DNA of 64,000 nucleotides from CBEULR01 sp965544035 (GTDB lineage Bacteria > Bacillota > Desulfotomaculia > Desulfotomaculales > Desulforudaceae), in the NCBI GenBank assembly GCA_965544035.1, contig CBEULR010000008.1, positions 1-64,000 of the forward strand, written 5' to 3'. The position numbers were made by a program, and so were the translations under genes. The notes beneath the pieces are model-generated. The model saw only the letters and a list, made by a program, of their open reading frames with translations, made no database searches and was not told the DNA's origin. This document shows, piece by piece, positions 1 through 10,000 of this stretch; position 1 is the first letter of the stretch, and every line of letters starts with the position of its first letter.

Positions 1-4
1 CCAT

Positions 5-1141
5 TTGACGCCCAGGCCTTATTTTCCTTTTTACAGACATTTTAAGACATTACCATTGCGGGGTGAGATTATCAACTCGATACCCAAAACCGCTCAAGAC
101 AAAATTGAACACCTGGAGACTCTGAACAATCGTTTGATGAATCTCCTATGGGTAACCGCACAGATCGCAACCGAGCAAACTCCGGACACCATTTATCATA
201 TTGTAGTAAACGGGTTTTCGCAATTAACGGGAATTGAGAAGTGCAGTATGTATTTGGTTGAGCCGGGGGTAGGTCTGTATGAAGTAGCCGCCAGCGGACG
301 GGTTGCGGACGAGCTGTTCTGGCCCACCACGGCGACGACCGAACTGCTCTACGACCTTGTTGTTGATCGCAACCCGGGAACAGGTGCGTTTTGTCTGCCC
401 GTTCCTGATGTTGACTGTTCCCGCTACCTTCGTCATAGATGCCCCAGGGTGGTATTGGTGTGCCCGCTTAAGAACAGCAGCGGCGAGGTGCAGGGTATTC
501 TCTGCGCATTCACCACAGATGATCCGTATGTCAGCGCCGATTACCAATTGCTGCTTGACCTCTATGTGAATCAGGTTTCGCTCACTCTGGAGAACATGCA
601 GTTGAATCGGAAACTCCGGGAGTTCGCCTTCATCGACCCGCTCACCGGTCTTTACAACCGGCGTCATTTTCACGAGCGGCTGCGCAGTGAGCTGAATCGG
701 TCCGGTCGCAAGAAGGAAGCGGTTTCACTCCTGATGATCGATGTGGACCACTTTAAGCAGTACAACGACAACTTCGGGCACATCGCCGGAGACCGGGCGC
801 TTAAGCAGCTTGGTGCGCTCTTTAAGAGCTCTCTGCGTAAAATGGACGTTATCGTACGATACGGCGGTGAAGAGTTTACCGTCATACTGCCTGAAACGAA
901 TCTGGCCAAAGGGCTTGCCGTAGCCGAACATCTGCGCTCCACCGTTGAAGGTGCCAGGTTTTCCGGACGCCGTTTGACCGTTTCCATCGGTGTAGCCGCC
1001 TTTCCCGACCAGGCCACTGATGTCGATGAGTTAATCGATGTTTCCGACCGCGCAATGTACACGGCGAAAAAACTGGGCCGGAACCAGGTCTCAACTATCA
1101 ACCCTTCAATCTCCCTGCATACAGGCGGGAGCACCTCCTGA
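5..1141 (+). CDS. GAF-GGDEF diguanylate cyclase (5' end uncertain)
   Basis: Makes the second messenger c-di-GMP from two GTP. The N-terminal part (about residues 55-200) looks like a GAF sensor domain and the C-terminal part (about 205-370) is a GGDEF domain. The active-site motif is intact as GGEEF at residues 287-291. An RKMD sequence lies five residues before it, matching the RxxD inhibitory site that gives product feedback in this family. No membrane segment is seen, so it is probably cytosolic. The frame opens with TTG five bases from the window edge, so the true start may lie outside the window. It is one of three plus-strand genes here and converges with the DedA gene. The signal sensed by the GAF domain cannot be told. 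Confidence 0.85.
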   Translation: MTPRPYFPFYRHFKTLPLRGEIINSIPKTAQDKIEHLETLNNRLMNLLWVTAQIATEQTPDTIYHIVVNGFSQLTGIEKCSMYLVEPGVGLYEVAASGRVADELFWPTTATTELLYDLVVDRNPGTGAFCLPVPDVDCSRYLRHRCPRVVLVCPLKNSSGEVQGILCAFTTDDPYVSADYQLLLDLYVNQVSLTLENMQLNRKLREFAFIDPLTGLYNRRHFHERLRSELNRSGRKKEAVSLLMIDVDHFKQYNDNFGHIAGDRALKQLGALFKSSLRKMDVIVRYGGEEFTVILPETNLAKGLAVAEHLRSTVEGARFSGRRLTVSIGVAAFPDQATDVDELIDVSDRAMYTAKKLGRNQVSTINPSISLHTGGSTS

Positions 1142-1149
1142 TTCAGTGA

Positions 1150-1797
1150 TTACCCTACTCCCGCCCGCCTTCGATCCCGTAACACCAGGAATACCAGCAC
1201 CAGTAGTGCTCCGAGAATGGCAAAACCAAGCATACGCGGTTGAATGAACTCCATTATGGCAGGCCATTTGTTCCCGAAGAACATGCCGATATAGATGTAA
1301 GCACTGCTCCAGATGACAGTGAAGAGAGAGTTGTAGAAAATAAACCATCCAATCTGAAACTGTAACAACCCGGCGATATAAGGGGTGAGGTTTCCGACGC
1401 CGGGCAGGAAGCGGCCGAGCAGGATGAGGGCTCCCGCCGACCGGGCGGGAACACTATTTGAATTTAGGAACTGCTCCGGATAGGCCCCCACATATCTTCC
1501 AAAGCGCTTGAAGAACGGCTCGCCAAAGTGTCTTCCGATCACATAGGCGATTATGGATCCGGAGCTATAAGCAGCAAAAGCCACAAGAAGAACGGCCTGA
1601 AAATCCAATTTCCCCTGGGAAACAAGAAACCCCGCGAATATAATGATAAGCCCGCCCGGGAAACAGGGAACACCCAATGCTTCCAAGAGCATACCGACCG
1701 CCACACCGGTCAAACCGAGCGCCGTGAGATATGAAGTAATAAGATCCAAAGGGTATCCCTCCCCGTGACTTAGGATACCCTTCGCCGGAACGTGCAT
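1150..1797 (-). CDS. DedA family membrane protein
   Basis: Polytopic inner-membrane protein of the DedA/SNARE-associated (VTT) family. Members are linked to membrane-potential homeostasis and, in recent work, to flipping of polyprenyl phosphate or phospholipid. The family signature is present around residues 128-145 as GRFLPGVGN followed by TPYIAG. Several hydrophobic segments alternate with short loops and the C-terminus is basic (RDRRRAG). At 215 residues it is of usual family size. It lies 24 bp after pyk and could be the last gene of that transcript. The ATG at 1797 is used, but a start nearer to the first hydrophobic segment is possible. Family assignment is firm; the substrate is not known. 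Confidence 0.88.
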   Translation of the reverse strand: MHVPAKGILSHGEGYPLDLITSYLTALGLTGVAVGMLLEALGVPCFPGGLIIIFAGFLVSQGKLDFQAVLLVAFAAYSSGSIIAYVIGRHFGEPFFKRFGRYVGAYPEQFLNSNSVPARSAGALILLGRFLPGVGNLTPYIAGLLQFQIGWFIFYNSLFTVIWSSAYIYIGMFFGNKWPAIMEFIQPRMLGFAILGALLVLVFLVLRDRRRAGVG

Positions 1798-1821
1798 CCA
1801 CGATGGGAATACGGGAAACCT

Positions 1822-3573
1822 TTACAGTACCTTGGCTGCACCTTGATAGATAAGACCTCGTTGGCTGTCTATGGTTACTGTTTCCCCGTCACGCAGTATT
1901 TTGGTGACCTTTTCCGCACCGACAATCACCGGTTTACCGAACTGCAGGCCGACTATGGCTGAATGTGAGGTAAGCCCTCCCTCCTCGGTCACCACCCCGC
2001 CCGCACGCTCAATAAAAGGCACAAACTCGCGGTCGGTTGCGGGAGCCACCAGGATGTCCCCGGGTCTTACCTTATCCGCGGCTTCTTGTGCCGTACGGAC
2101 CACTCTCACTGCTCCGGTCACCGAACCCGGCCCCACTCCGGTGCCGCGCGCGAGGATCTTACCCACGGTGTGCACTTTGATCAGGTTTGTGGTGCCGTGC
2201 TGGCCGACAGGCACACCGGCCGTAATCACCACCAGATCTCCGCCTTTGACCAGCCCGGCCGAAAGCGAAGCCTCAATGGACTCGGCAATCATGCTGTCTG
2301 TATCTCTCACATCGGGCACCAGAACCGACTGCACCCCCCACACCAGAGCCATCCGCCGCACCACTTCCAAGAGCGGGGTCACGGCAATAATCGGGCAGTT
2401 TGGCCGATACCTCGCAACCATCCGGGAGGTATACCCGGTTTGGGTGGCGGTAATGATCGCGGCAGCTTCCAGATCGGCGGCCGTGGCGCAGGTTGCATAG
2501 CTGATGGCTTCCGTAACCGACCGCTTGGCAATGCCGCGATAGTCCGCATTAATGCCGGTGGGCGGCAAATCTTCCTCCACGCGTTTGGCAATTCGCGCCA
2601 TCGTTGCGACTGCCTCGACGGGAAACTCTCCGACCGCTGTTTCGGCGGACAGCATCACCGCATCCGTCCCGTCAAGAATCGCGTTGGCCACATCGCTCGC
2701 TTCAGCACGCGTGGGACGTGGGTTGTGAATCATGGACTCCAGCATCTGGGTCGCCGTAATCACCGGCTTTCCCAAACGGTTACAGAGGGCAATGATTCTC
2801 TTCTGCACCAGCGGTACCTCTTCCGGCGCGATCTCCAGTCCGAGGTCGCCGCGGGCCACCATCACCGCATCGGAGAGGCGGATGATGTCATCCAGATTTC
2901 TCAGTGCTTCCCAAGTCTCAATTTTCGAGACAACCTGCACCTGCGAATCGGCGGCTTCTAGTATGCGGCGCACCTCGATCAGGTCATCGGCCCGTCGCAC
3001 GAAAGATGCGGCCACATAGTCTATGCCCATTTCCAATCCTAGTTTCAGATCCTCGACGTCCTTGTCGGTAACAGCCGGCAGACTGGTGCGAACACCGGGA
3101 AGATTGACACCCTTGCGATCGGACAATACTCCGTCGTTTTCCACCCGGCAAAGGACGTCGTTCTCCCTGACCTCCAGGACGCGCATTGCCAGCATCCCGT
3201 CGGCAAGCAGAATCCGATTACCGGGTTCGACCTCGGAAGTAAGCGGGGGATAATTAACCGTCACTCGTTCCTGGTTTCCAATAACCGCCTCGGTGGTCAG
3301 GATAAAATTGTCCCCGGCCTTGAGATTCACCGAGCCGTTTTCAAAATCACCAATGCGTATTTTGGGGCCGCGCAGATCCAGCATAACCGCCACCTCGCGA
3401 CCCACGCGGGCCGCCGCCGAACGAACGGCGTTCACTCGCCTGCGGTGATCATCCCGACTGCCGTGAGAAAAATTATGGCGGGACACGTCCATTCCCGCTC
3501 TGATCATCTGTTCCAGAACCTCAATAGATTCTGAAGCCGGCCCGATTGTACATACGATCTTCGTGTGCCTCAA
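1822..3573 (-). CDS. pyk: pyruvate kinase with C-terminal PEP-utiliser swivel domain
   Basis: Converts phosphoenolpyruvate and ADP to pyruvate and ATP in lower glycolysis. The barrel carries the usual elements: KIVCTIGPAS at the N-terminus, the catalytic MVARGDLGLE segment and the ATQMLESM segment. At 583 residues it is about 110 longer than the E. coli type. The extra C-terminal part is a PEP-utilising mobile domain with EEGGLTSHSAIVG, which keeps the histidine that is phosphorylated in PPDK-type enzymes. This longer form is typical of Bacilli and Clostridia. It starts 15 bp after pfkA, so the two glycolytic control enzymes are co-transcribed, downstream of accDA. Confidence 0.97.
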   Translation of the reverse strand: MRHTKIVCTIGPASESIEVLEQMIRAGMDVSRHNFSHGSRDDHRRRVNAVRSAAARVGREVAVMLDLRGPKIRIGDFENGSVNLKAGDNFILTTEAVIGNQERVTVNYPPLTSEVEPGNRILLADGMLAMRVLEVRENDVLCRVENDGVLSDRKGVNLPGVRTSLPAVTDKDVEDLKLGLEMGIDYVAASFVRRADDLIEVRRILEAADSQVQVVSKIETWEALRNLDDIIRLSDAVMVARGDLGLEIAPEEVPLVQKRIIALCNRLGKPVITATQMLESMIHNPRPTRAEASDVANAILDGTDAVMLSAETAVGEFPVEAVATMARIAKRVEEDLPPTGINADYRGIAKRSVTEAISYATCATAADLEAAAIITATQTGYTSRMVARYRPNCPIIAVTPLLEVVRRMALVWGVQSVLVPDVRDTDSMIAESIEASLSAGLVKGGDLVVITAGVPVGQHGTTNLIKVHTVGKILARGTGVGPGSVTGAVRVVRTAQEAADKVRPGDILVAPATDREFVPFIERAGGVVTEEGGLTSHSAIVGLQFGKPVIVGAEKVTKILRDGETVTIDSQRGLIYQGAAKVL

Positions 3574-3588
3574 TCTCGATCCCTCACC

Positions 3589-4551
3589 CTAAATGGAAAG
3601 TATCCCCGCCAACCGATACATGTCCATTTCAATTTGCTTGGGCATCCGGCTGTTCCGGACCAGTTCCCAATGCACCAGGTTTCCGCCGACCAGCCCGACG
3701 GCGCACTTCTGCTTTCCATCCATAAGCAGTTCAACCGCTTTCGCTCCGAAGCGGCTCCCCAGCACACAGTCCACAGCGGTCGGCATCCCCCCGCGCTGCG
3801 TATGCCCCAGAATGGTTACTTTGGTATCAAATCCGGTGCGTTCCTTAATTATTCGGCCGATCTCGATCCCGCTGCCCGCACCCTCGGCGACGACGATCAC
3901 GCTGTGGAGCTTACCCCGCCGGTATCCGCGCATAAGCCGTTCGCACACGTCATTCACGCTGTATGGGATTTCGGGGATCAGAATCGACTCCGCACCGCCG
4001 GCCAAGCCCGCCTGCAAGGCGATGAAGCCGGAATCACGCCCCATCACTTCCACGATAAACGTTCTTTCATGTGAAGTGGCCGTATCCCTAATGCGATTTA
4101 TCGCCAGCACCACGTTGTTTACCGCGGTGTCAAAGCCGATACAAGCGTCGGTACCGGCCACGTCGTTGTCAATGGTAGCCGGGATCCCTACCACCGGGAG
4201 CCCGAATTCCTCATAGAACACCCGGGCGGCTTCAAAGGAGCCGTCGCCGCCGATCACCACGAGCCCCTGCAGTCGAAACCGCTCCACGTTTTCAAAAGCC
4301 TTGGCCCGGCCTTCCCTGGTGGTAAACTCATCAGAGCGCGCCGTCCGCAAGATCGTCCCGCCGCGATGAATGATGTCGGCCACCGAACCAACGTTCATCG
4401 GCCGCATATCACCCTCGATGAATCCGGCCAAGCCACGCATGATCCCGATCACTTCCATGCCGTGATAGATCGCTTTACGCACCACGGCCCTGATCGCCGC
4501 GTTCATCCCGGGCGCATCTCCACCGCTGGTCAGTATGCCGATCCTTTGCAA
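3589..4551 (-). CDS. pfkA: 6-phosphofructokinase
   Basis: Phosphorylates fructose 6-phosphate to fructose 1,6-bisphosphate. The N-terminal GGDAPGMN nucleotide loop, the IGGDGSFEAA segment and the RDTATSHER stretch are all present. At 320 residues it has the usual length of the bacterial allosteric enzyme. The GGDGS form, not GGDDT, indicates an ATP-type donor site. The neighbouring donor-specificity position reads PATIDND, where ATP enzymes have PGTIDND and pyrophosphate enzymes PKTIDND, so ATP use is likely but not certain. It is followed directly by pyk and lies 50 bp after accA, in the accD-accA-pfkA-pyk order common in Clostridia. Confidence 0.96.
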   Translation of the reverse strand: MQRIGILTSGGDAPGMNAAIRAVVRKAIYHGMEVIGIMRGLAGFIEGDMRPMNVGSVADIIHRGGTILRTARSDEFTTREGRAKAFENVERFRLQGLVVIGGDGSFEAARVFYEEFGLPVVGIPATIDNDVAGTDACIGFDTAVNNVVLAINRIRDTATSHERTFIVEVMGRDSGFIALQAGLAGGAESILIPEIPYSVNDVCERLMRGYRRGKLHSVIVVAEGAGSGIEIGRIIKERTGFDTKVTILGHTQRGGMPTAVDCVLGSRFGAKAVELLMDGKQKCAVGLVGGNLVHWELVRNSRMPKQIEMDMYRLAGILSI

Positions 4552-4601
4552 TGTTCGTTACCCCTTCCGGTCACAACTACTGGTACGGTTAGGGCGAAGA
4601 G

Positions 4602-5549
4602 CTACAGGCTGCCTATTCTCCGGAACTTCTGGTAACGTGCTTCAAGGCGTTCTTCTTCATTCATGGCTGTCAACTCGCTTAGATTCCGCCGGACGGACTC
4701 AATCACCTCTGCCATGGCTTGCGCCTTTTCCCGATGTGCTCCTCCTAAAGGTTCGGGTATGATTTCGTCGGCTATACCCATCCCTACTAGATCCTGTGCG
4801 GTCAGCTTTAATACTTCCGCCGCATCCCGGGCGCGGCCGGCATCCTTCCAGATAATGCTGGCGCAGGCCTCGGGCGTGCTTACGGAGTACACGGAATGCT
4901 CCTGCATTAGAATCCGGTCGCCCACCGATATGGCCAAGGCGCCGCCGCTTCCACCCTCACCAATAACCAGTACTATTATTGGTATCTTCAGTGAACTCAT
5001 TACCATAATATTTTTGGCAATCGCCTCGAACTGACCGCGCTGTTCAGCTCCCAACCCGCAGTAAGCGCCGGGAGTATCGACGAAACAAAACACGGGACGA
5101 CGAAACTTTTCGGCCTGCTGCATCAGGCGCAGTGCTTTACGGTATCCTTCCGGATGGGCCATCCCGAAGTTTCGGGCCAGGTTTTCCTTGGTATCACGTC
5201 CTTTCCGGTGGCCGATTACGGTTACCGGGATACCGTCAAAACGTCCGATGCCGCCGATAATCGCGGCATCGTCACCATAAACCCGATCACCGTGGAGTTC
5301 TATAAAATCAGTAATCATGGCTTCAATGTAGTCCACCGTCCCGGGCCGTTCCGGATGGCGGGCAATGAGTACCTTCTGCCATGGCGTCAGGCTACCGTAA
5401 ATCTGCTCTTTCAACTCTTCAGCACGCTGTTCCAGCGTAGCGATCTCGCTCTCCAGACTCAGCCCTTTCTCCTCGGCAAATGCCTTCAACTCAGCGATCT
5501 TGTTTTCCAGTTCGATCACCGGGCGTTCAAAGTCAAAAACAGCAGGCAT
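4602..5549 (-). CDS. accA: acetyl-CoA carboxylase carboxyltransferase alpha subunit
   Basis: Forms the carboxyltransferase of acetyl-CoA carboxylase with AccD, moving CO2 from biotin to acetyl-CoA to give malonyl-CoA for fatty acid synthesis. The crotonase-like fold is shown by HPEGYRKALRLMQQAEKF, VDTPGAYCGLGAEQRGQ and GEGGSGGALAI. At 315 residues it is of normal length. The start overlaps the accD stop as TGATG, so translation is coupled and the subunits are made in equal amounts. The biotin carboxylase and the biotin carrier are encoded 33 kb away (39111-42326), where the carrier is part of a fusion protein. Confidence 0.97.
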   Translation of the reverse strand: MPAVFDFERPVIELENKIAELKAFAEEKGLSLESEIATLEQRAEELKEQIYGSLTPWQKVLIARHPERPGTVDYIEAMITDFIELHGDRVYGDDAAIIGGIGRFDGIPVTVIGHRKGRDTKENLARNFGMAHPEGYRKALRLMQQAEKFRRPVFCFVDTPGAYCGLGAEQRGQFEAIAKNIMVMSSLKIPIIVLVIGEGGSGGALAISVGDRILMQEHSVYSVSTPEACASIIWKDAGRARDAAEVLKLTAQDLVGMGIADEIIPEPLGGAHREKAQAMAEVIESVRRNLSELTAMNEEERLEARYQKFRRIGSL

Positions 5550-6397
5550 CAGGCATTCCCTCCCTTATGCAGGCCCAGCAACCGTCCCAGAAAGTCGGCC
5601 AATTCCGGACGAGGTACCACACCATCAATAAACCCGTGTTCCAGCAGGTACTCAGCCCGCTGGAAGCCCTCCGGCAGTTTCTGGCGAATGGTTTGTTCAA
5701 TCACCCGGGGACCGGTAAACCCGATCAGCGCCCCCGGTTCGGCCAGGATGATATCGGCCAGGAACGCAAAACTGGCCGTCACCCCTCCCATTGTCGGATC
5801 GGTCAGCACCGATATGTAGGGCAAACCGGAGCGTGCATACCTTCCGATGGCCATACTTGTCTTAGCCATCTGCATCAGAGCGGGCATCCCTTCCTGCATG
5901 CGCGCGCCGCCCGACGCCGTAATGATCACCAGCGGCAGGTGCCTTTCTGAAGCAGTATCAACCGCCCGGGTGATCTTTTCACCCACCACCGTGCTCATAC
6001 TGCCCATAATGAAATGTGAGTCCATCACCGCAATCACTACACGGTGTCCCCGAATCAGACCCTCACCGGTAACCACTGCTTCCCTTAGACCAGTTTGCTC
6101 CTGTGCCTTGTCCAACTTCTCTCGATAATTAGGAAACTGGAGGTGATCCACCGGGGCCAGGTCGGGATCGTATTCCGTAAAGCTGTCCGGATCAAGGGTC
6201 ATCTGTAACCGTTCTTCGGCAGTTAACCGGAAGTGATGACCGCACTTTGCACATACCTTGAAATTGCGCTCCAGATCCTTGGAGAAAAGAACTTCATTAC
6301 AGGTCTCGCACTTTACCCACAGGCCCTCAGGTATATCCCGCTTGGCATCCTGTTTTACGGTAAAATACTTGGATTTCTTAAACAGATCAAAAACCAT
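5549..6397 (-). CDS. accD: acetyl-CoA carboxylase carboxyltransferase beta subunit
   Basis: Partner of AccA in the acetyl-CoA carboxylase carboxyltransferase. Residues 31-53 hold the four-cysteine zinc ribbon (CETC and, 16 residues on, CAKC) that binds accD mRNA or the enzyme complex in characterised homologues. The crotonase fold follows, with SGGARMQEG and the MGGVTASFA segment. At 282 residues it is complete. The stop codon overlaps the accA start. The accD-accA pair is followed by pfkA and pyk and preceded by a small DUF2007 gene, likely one transcript. Confidence 0.97.
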   Translation of the reverse strand: MVFDLFKKSKYFTVKQDAKRDIPEGLWVKCETCNEVLFSKDLERNFKVCAKCGHHFRLTAEERLQMTLDPDSFTEYDPDLAPVDHLQFPNYREKLDKAQEQTGLREAVVTGEGLIRGHRVVIAVMDSHFIMGSMSTVVGEKITRAVDTASERHLPLVIITASGGARMQEGMPALMQMAKTSMAIGRYARSGLPYISVLTDPTMGGVTASFAFLADIILAEPGALIGFTGPRVIEQTIRQKLPEGFQRAEYLLEHGFIDGVVPRPELADFLGRLLGLHKGGNA

Positions 6398-6416
6398 CTA
6401 CACCTCTCCCTATACC

Positions 6417-6617
6417 CTAGAGCGCACTGATGATGTCCGAAGCTTCCTGCGCCTCACCAGCAGGCACCAGCAATTCGACTGCCGCCCGTTCGTCCTCAGT
6501 ATCCGTTCCGCCCAGGGTACGCAACTTCACCAGCAAGCCTTCTGCACTCAAGATTGTCTTCAGCCGATCTGCTTCCGTCTTTCCGCGAGCAATATAGACT
6601 ACCGTCCACACAGGCAA
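6417..6617 (-). CDS. DUF2007-like small protein
   Basis: A 66-residue protein with an alpha/beta, ferredoxin-like pattern: a strand at WTVVYIARGKTEADRL, a helix, then LLVKLRTLGG and a second strand with ELLVPAGEAQEA. This matches the DUF2007 putative signal-transducing family. Close homologues in Peptococcaceae are sometimes mislabelled glutamate decarboxylase, which a protein of this size cannot be. It lies between mtrB and accD on the same strand with short gaps. No role can be assigned from sequence. Confidence 0.72.
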   Translation of the reverse strand: MPVWTVVYIARGKTEADRLKTILSAEGLLVKLRTLGGTDTEDERAAVELLVPAGEAQEASDIISAL

Positions 6618-6674
6618 ATCCTCCTAATTAGAGTCCAACGTTAGTCTTTCTACCCAAAACGGAAACGTATGCGG

Positions 6675-6962
6675 CTAATCCCGGACACTGTCGTCACCGG
6701 TCGATATCGAACCGTGTCGGGACACGATCTGCGAACGGCCGTCATCATAGGTGGAGATCATACCGTATTTGGTGAGCACCTCCGCACGACCACGAAGTTT
6801 AATCGCCGCCGTGTTTTCGGTAAACTGGGCCACCATCACCTCGCCCTTGTCCAGCTTTTCAGTGTGATGAAACTTGGTATCCTTGCCTCGGGTGAGCCCC
6901 ATGATGGTAACCCCGTTTTCAAGTGCCTTGATAACAATGTATTCCGAAGACCAGTCAGCCAT
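6675..6962 (-). CDS. mtrB: trp RNA-binding attenuation protein (TRAP)
   Basis: Homologue of B. subtilis TRAP, the ring protein that binds tryptophan and then wraps trp leader RNA carrying spaced GAG/UAG repeats. The match, recalled from memory, is very strong: IVIKALENGV, GLTRG, DTKFHH, EKLDKGEV, AQFTE and AIKLRG line up without gaps. The RNA-contacting Lys-Lys-Arg trio is kept at Lys36, Lys55 and Arg57. The frame is open up to 7076, but the ATG at 6962 has a GAGGTG seven bases upstream and fits the family N-terminus, so that start is used. The protein has 95 residues against 75 in B. subtilis, with about 20 extra polar C-terminal residues. No trp biosynthesis gene or anti-TRAP gene is in the window. 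Confidence 0.93.
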   Translation of the reverse strand: MADWSSEYIVIKALENGVTIMGLTRGKDTKFHHTEKLDKGEVMVAQFTENTAAIKLRGRAEVLTKYGMISTYDDGRSQIVSRHGSISTGDDSVRD

Positions 6963-6990
6963 TTGGCAGCACCTCTTCCTAATGTCAGTT

Positions 6991-7022
6991 TGTATGATAA
7001 CATACAGGACATGGGATAGCAA
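6991..7022 (-). promoter_or_regulatory. sigma-A promoter with dyad overlapping the -10, ahead of mtrB
   Basis: On the minus strand TTGCTA (7017-7022) and TATCAT (6994-6999) are separated by exactly 17 bases, a good vegetative promoter for mtrB. A perfect dyad TGTATG-TTAT-CATACA (6991-7006) covers the -10 hexamer, which is where a repressor would bind. The binding protein is unknown. The promoter call is inference from spacing and sequence. Confidence 0.6.
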
Positions 7023-7054
7023 CACTCCCATAAATTCCCGATACCACCACTTTA

Positions 7055-10000
7055 CTACATTCCGGTCAGTCCCCAATGAACCAGCACCCGGTGGTTGCCC
7101 AGGATTTCCTTCAGTTTCCTCAGCACCGGCGTCGCCACATCAACTGCATACTCTCTTCGCAATCCCAGTTTCAGCCCCGGGCTGACAATCTGTACCGGAC
7201 AGCGGCCGCGATAAGTCTCCAAGACATCCATCACCCGGTTCAGTACATCCTGGTTCTCTTCGGTGATGATCAGTTTGACCACCCCCTCGTGCTCCACTCC
7301 GGACAGCTGATCGGCCAGAATCTTCGGCGTGTCGCCGGCACTCTTGTCCACCGTACCGCGAATCAAAATCACGCTGTCGGCTGCCAGCACGTCCCGAAAG
7401 CGCTCATAGGTGCGCGGGAAAACCACGACTTCCACTTTTCCGGTTAGGTCCTCCATCTCCAGGAAACACATCGGGTCACCCTTCTTGGTAGTGATCCGCT
7501 TCAACCCGGTCACCAAACCGCCCAGTACAACATCTTTCCCATGCGGCATCTCAATAAGCTCCGCGGTGTCCGCCGTTGTAACAGCCCGAAGGATGTCCCG
7601 GTAGTCCTCAAGCGGATGCCCGCTGATGTAAAGGCCCAGAGCATCCTTTTCCATAGCCAGGATTTCCTTACTGGAAAACTCAGGGATATCCGGATAAGCC
7701 AGCTCGTATGTTGCGCCTCCGGCCCACTCCCCAAACAGCGTCATCTGATTAGACGCTTTTTCCTTTTGAGCGTGCTGGGAGATACTTATCGCATCATCCA
7801 GCACGGCCAACATCTGTGCCCTCGATTTCCCAAGGCTCGCAAAGGCACCGGCCCGGATCAGGCTCTCCAGGATTCTCCGGTTCATCACCTTCCCGTCAAG
7901 GCGCTTGGCGAAATCAACAAAGTCGGTAAATGGCCCTCCTTTATCGCGCTCCCTTATCACGGCCTCGACGGCAGCATCACCCACATTCCGGACGGCTGCA
8001 AGCCCGAAACGCAGACTGTTGTTGCTGGTGGTAAAGGTTTCTCGGCTTTCATTTACATCCGGGGGCAAAACCTGGATACCCATTCGTTTACACTCTTCCA
8101 CAAACACACTGATTTTATCGGCACTGTCTCGGACCGAAGTCAACAGGGCGGCCATGTATTGAAGAGGATAGTTGGCCTTGAGATAGGCCGTCTGGTATGT
8201 GATCAGCGCGTAGGCTGCGGAATGGCTCTTGTTGAACCCGTAACCGGCGAAGTAGGCCATCAGGTCGAAAATCTGACCGGCCACCTCGGGATCGACCTGA
8301 TTCGCCCGGGCACCGTCGATGAACTGAGAACGCAGACCCGCAATGATCTCGGGTTTTTTCTTGCCCATTGCCCGGCGCAGCAGGTCGGCCTCACCCAGAC
8401 TAAAGCCCGCCAGATCGCTGGCGATACGCATCACCTGCTCCTGGTAGAGGATCACACCGTACGTGTCGCGGAGGATCGGCTCCAGTTTGGGGTGCAGATA
8501 GGTCACCCTGGTCTCCCCGTGCTTGCGCTTGATGAAGTCCTCCACCATACCGCTGCCCAGCGGACCGGGACGGTACAGTGCCACCAGAGCCACAACGTCC
8601 TCAAAGTTCTCGGGTTTCAGCTCCCGGAGAATCGCCCTCATACCGCTTGACTCCAGCTGAAACACTCCGACCGTTTCTCCGCGGGCCAACAAATCGTAGG
8701 TGGCGCGGTCGTCAAGCGGTATCTCTTCAATATCGAGTCTGATCCCGTAGTCCTTCCGGATCATCTCCACCGCATCACCGATCACCGTAAGCGTCCGCAG
8801 GCCGAGCAGGTCCATCTTCAGCAGTCCCAGCTCCTCAACCGTCTCCTTGGCGAACTGTGTGGATACCACACCGTCCGCAGTGCGGTACAAGGGCAGGTGC
8901 GAGGTCAGTTTGTCCTTTGCGATTACAACACCTGCCGCGTGGATCGAGGCATGCCGTGGCGTACCTTCCAGCGCCCTGGCCATATCGATCAGCCGCTTGA
9001 TTTGGGGGTCCTCGTCATATAGGGCCTTCAGTTCCGGAGTGGCCAACGCCTTGTCGATCGTCATCCCCAGCTCGGCCGGGATCAGTTTGGCCACCCGGTC
9101 AACTTCGCCGTAAGGCATCCCCAGCGCCCGCCCGACATCACGCACCGCCGCCCTCGCCGCCATGGTACCGAAGGTGATAATCTGTGCGACACGGTCACGA
9201 CCGTATTTTTCGAAGACATAGTCAATCACTTCGTTGCGTCGCTCATAACAAAAGTCGATATCGATATCGGGCATCGACACTCTTTCCGGGTTCAAGAACC
9301 GCTCGAACAGCAGACCGTACGGAAGCGGATCAAGATTGGTAATCCCAAGTGCATAAGCCACCAGGCTGCCGGCAGCCGAACCGCGCCCCGGACCGACCAG
9401 GATGCCCTTCTCGCGGGAAAAACGCACAAAGTCCCACACGATCAGGAAGTACGAACTGTACTGCATCTCCCGAATCACGCCCAGCTCATAATTCAAACGC
9501 CTTTCGACAGCCTCGGTGAGCTCACCGTAGCGCTTGCGCGCCCCTTGGTAACACAGCTCACGCAGATATGAATCCGCGTCATAATTGGGGGGAACGCGGT
9601 ACTCAGGCAGATGATAACTATCGAAGTCCAGATTAACGCTGCAGCGTTCGGCTATCGCCAGGGTGTTGGTGATCGCCGCGGGCTGCTCGGCGAACAGCTC
9701 CGCCATTTCCCGCCCGCTCTTAAAATAGAACTCACGTGACTCAAACCGGAACCGACCGGGGTCGTTGACCGTCTTTCCCGTCTGAATGCAGAGCAGGATA
9801 TCCTGCACTTCGGCGTCGGCGGGTTTCACATAGTGAATGTCGTTGGTGGCCACAAGCGGGATGTTCAACTCCGAAGATATCCGCACGAGTTCGCGGTTTA
9901 CCTGGATTTGATCTTGGAGACCGTGATCCTGCAGTTCAAGATAGTAATTTCCCGCGCCGAAAATGTCACGGTATTCCGCAGCCGCACGCTTCGCCTTTTC

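Noticed and set aside
6963..7076. N-terminal extension of the TRAP frame up to 7076
   Set aside because: It covers a good promoter and runs into the dnaE end; the ATG at 6962 has the ribosome site and the family N-terminus.
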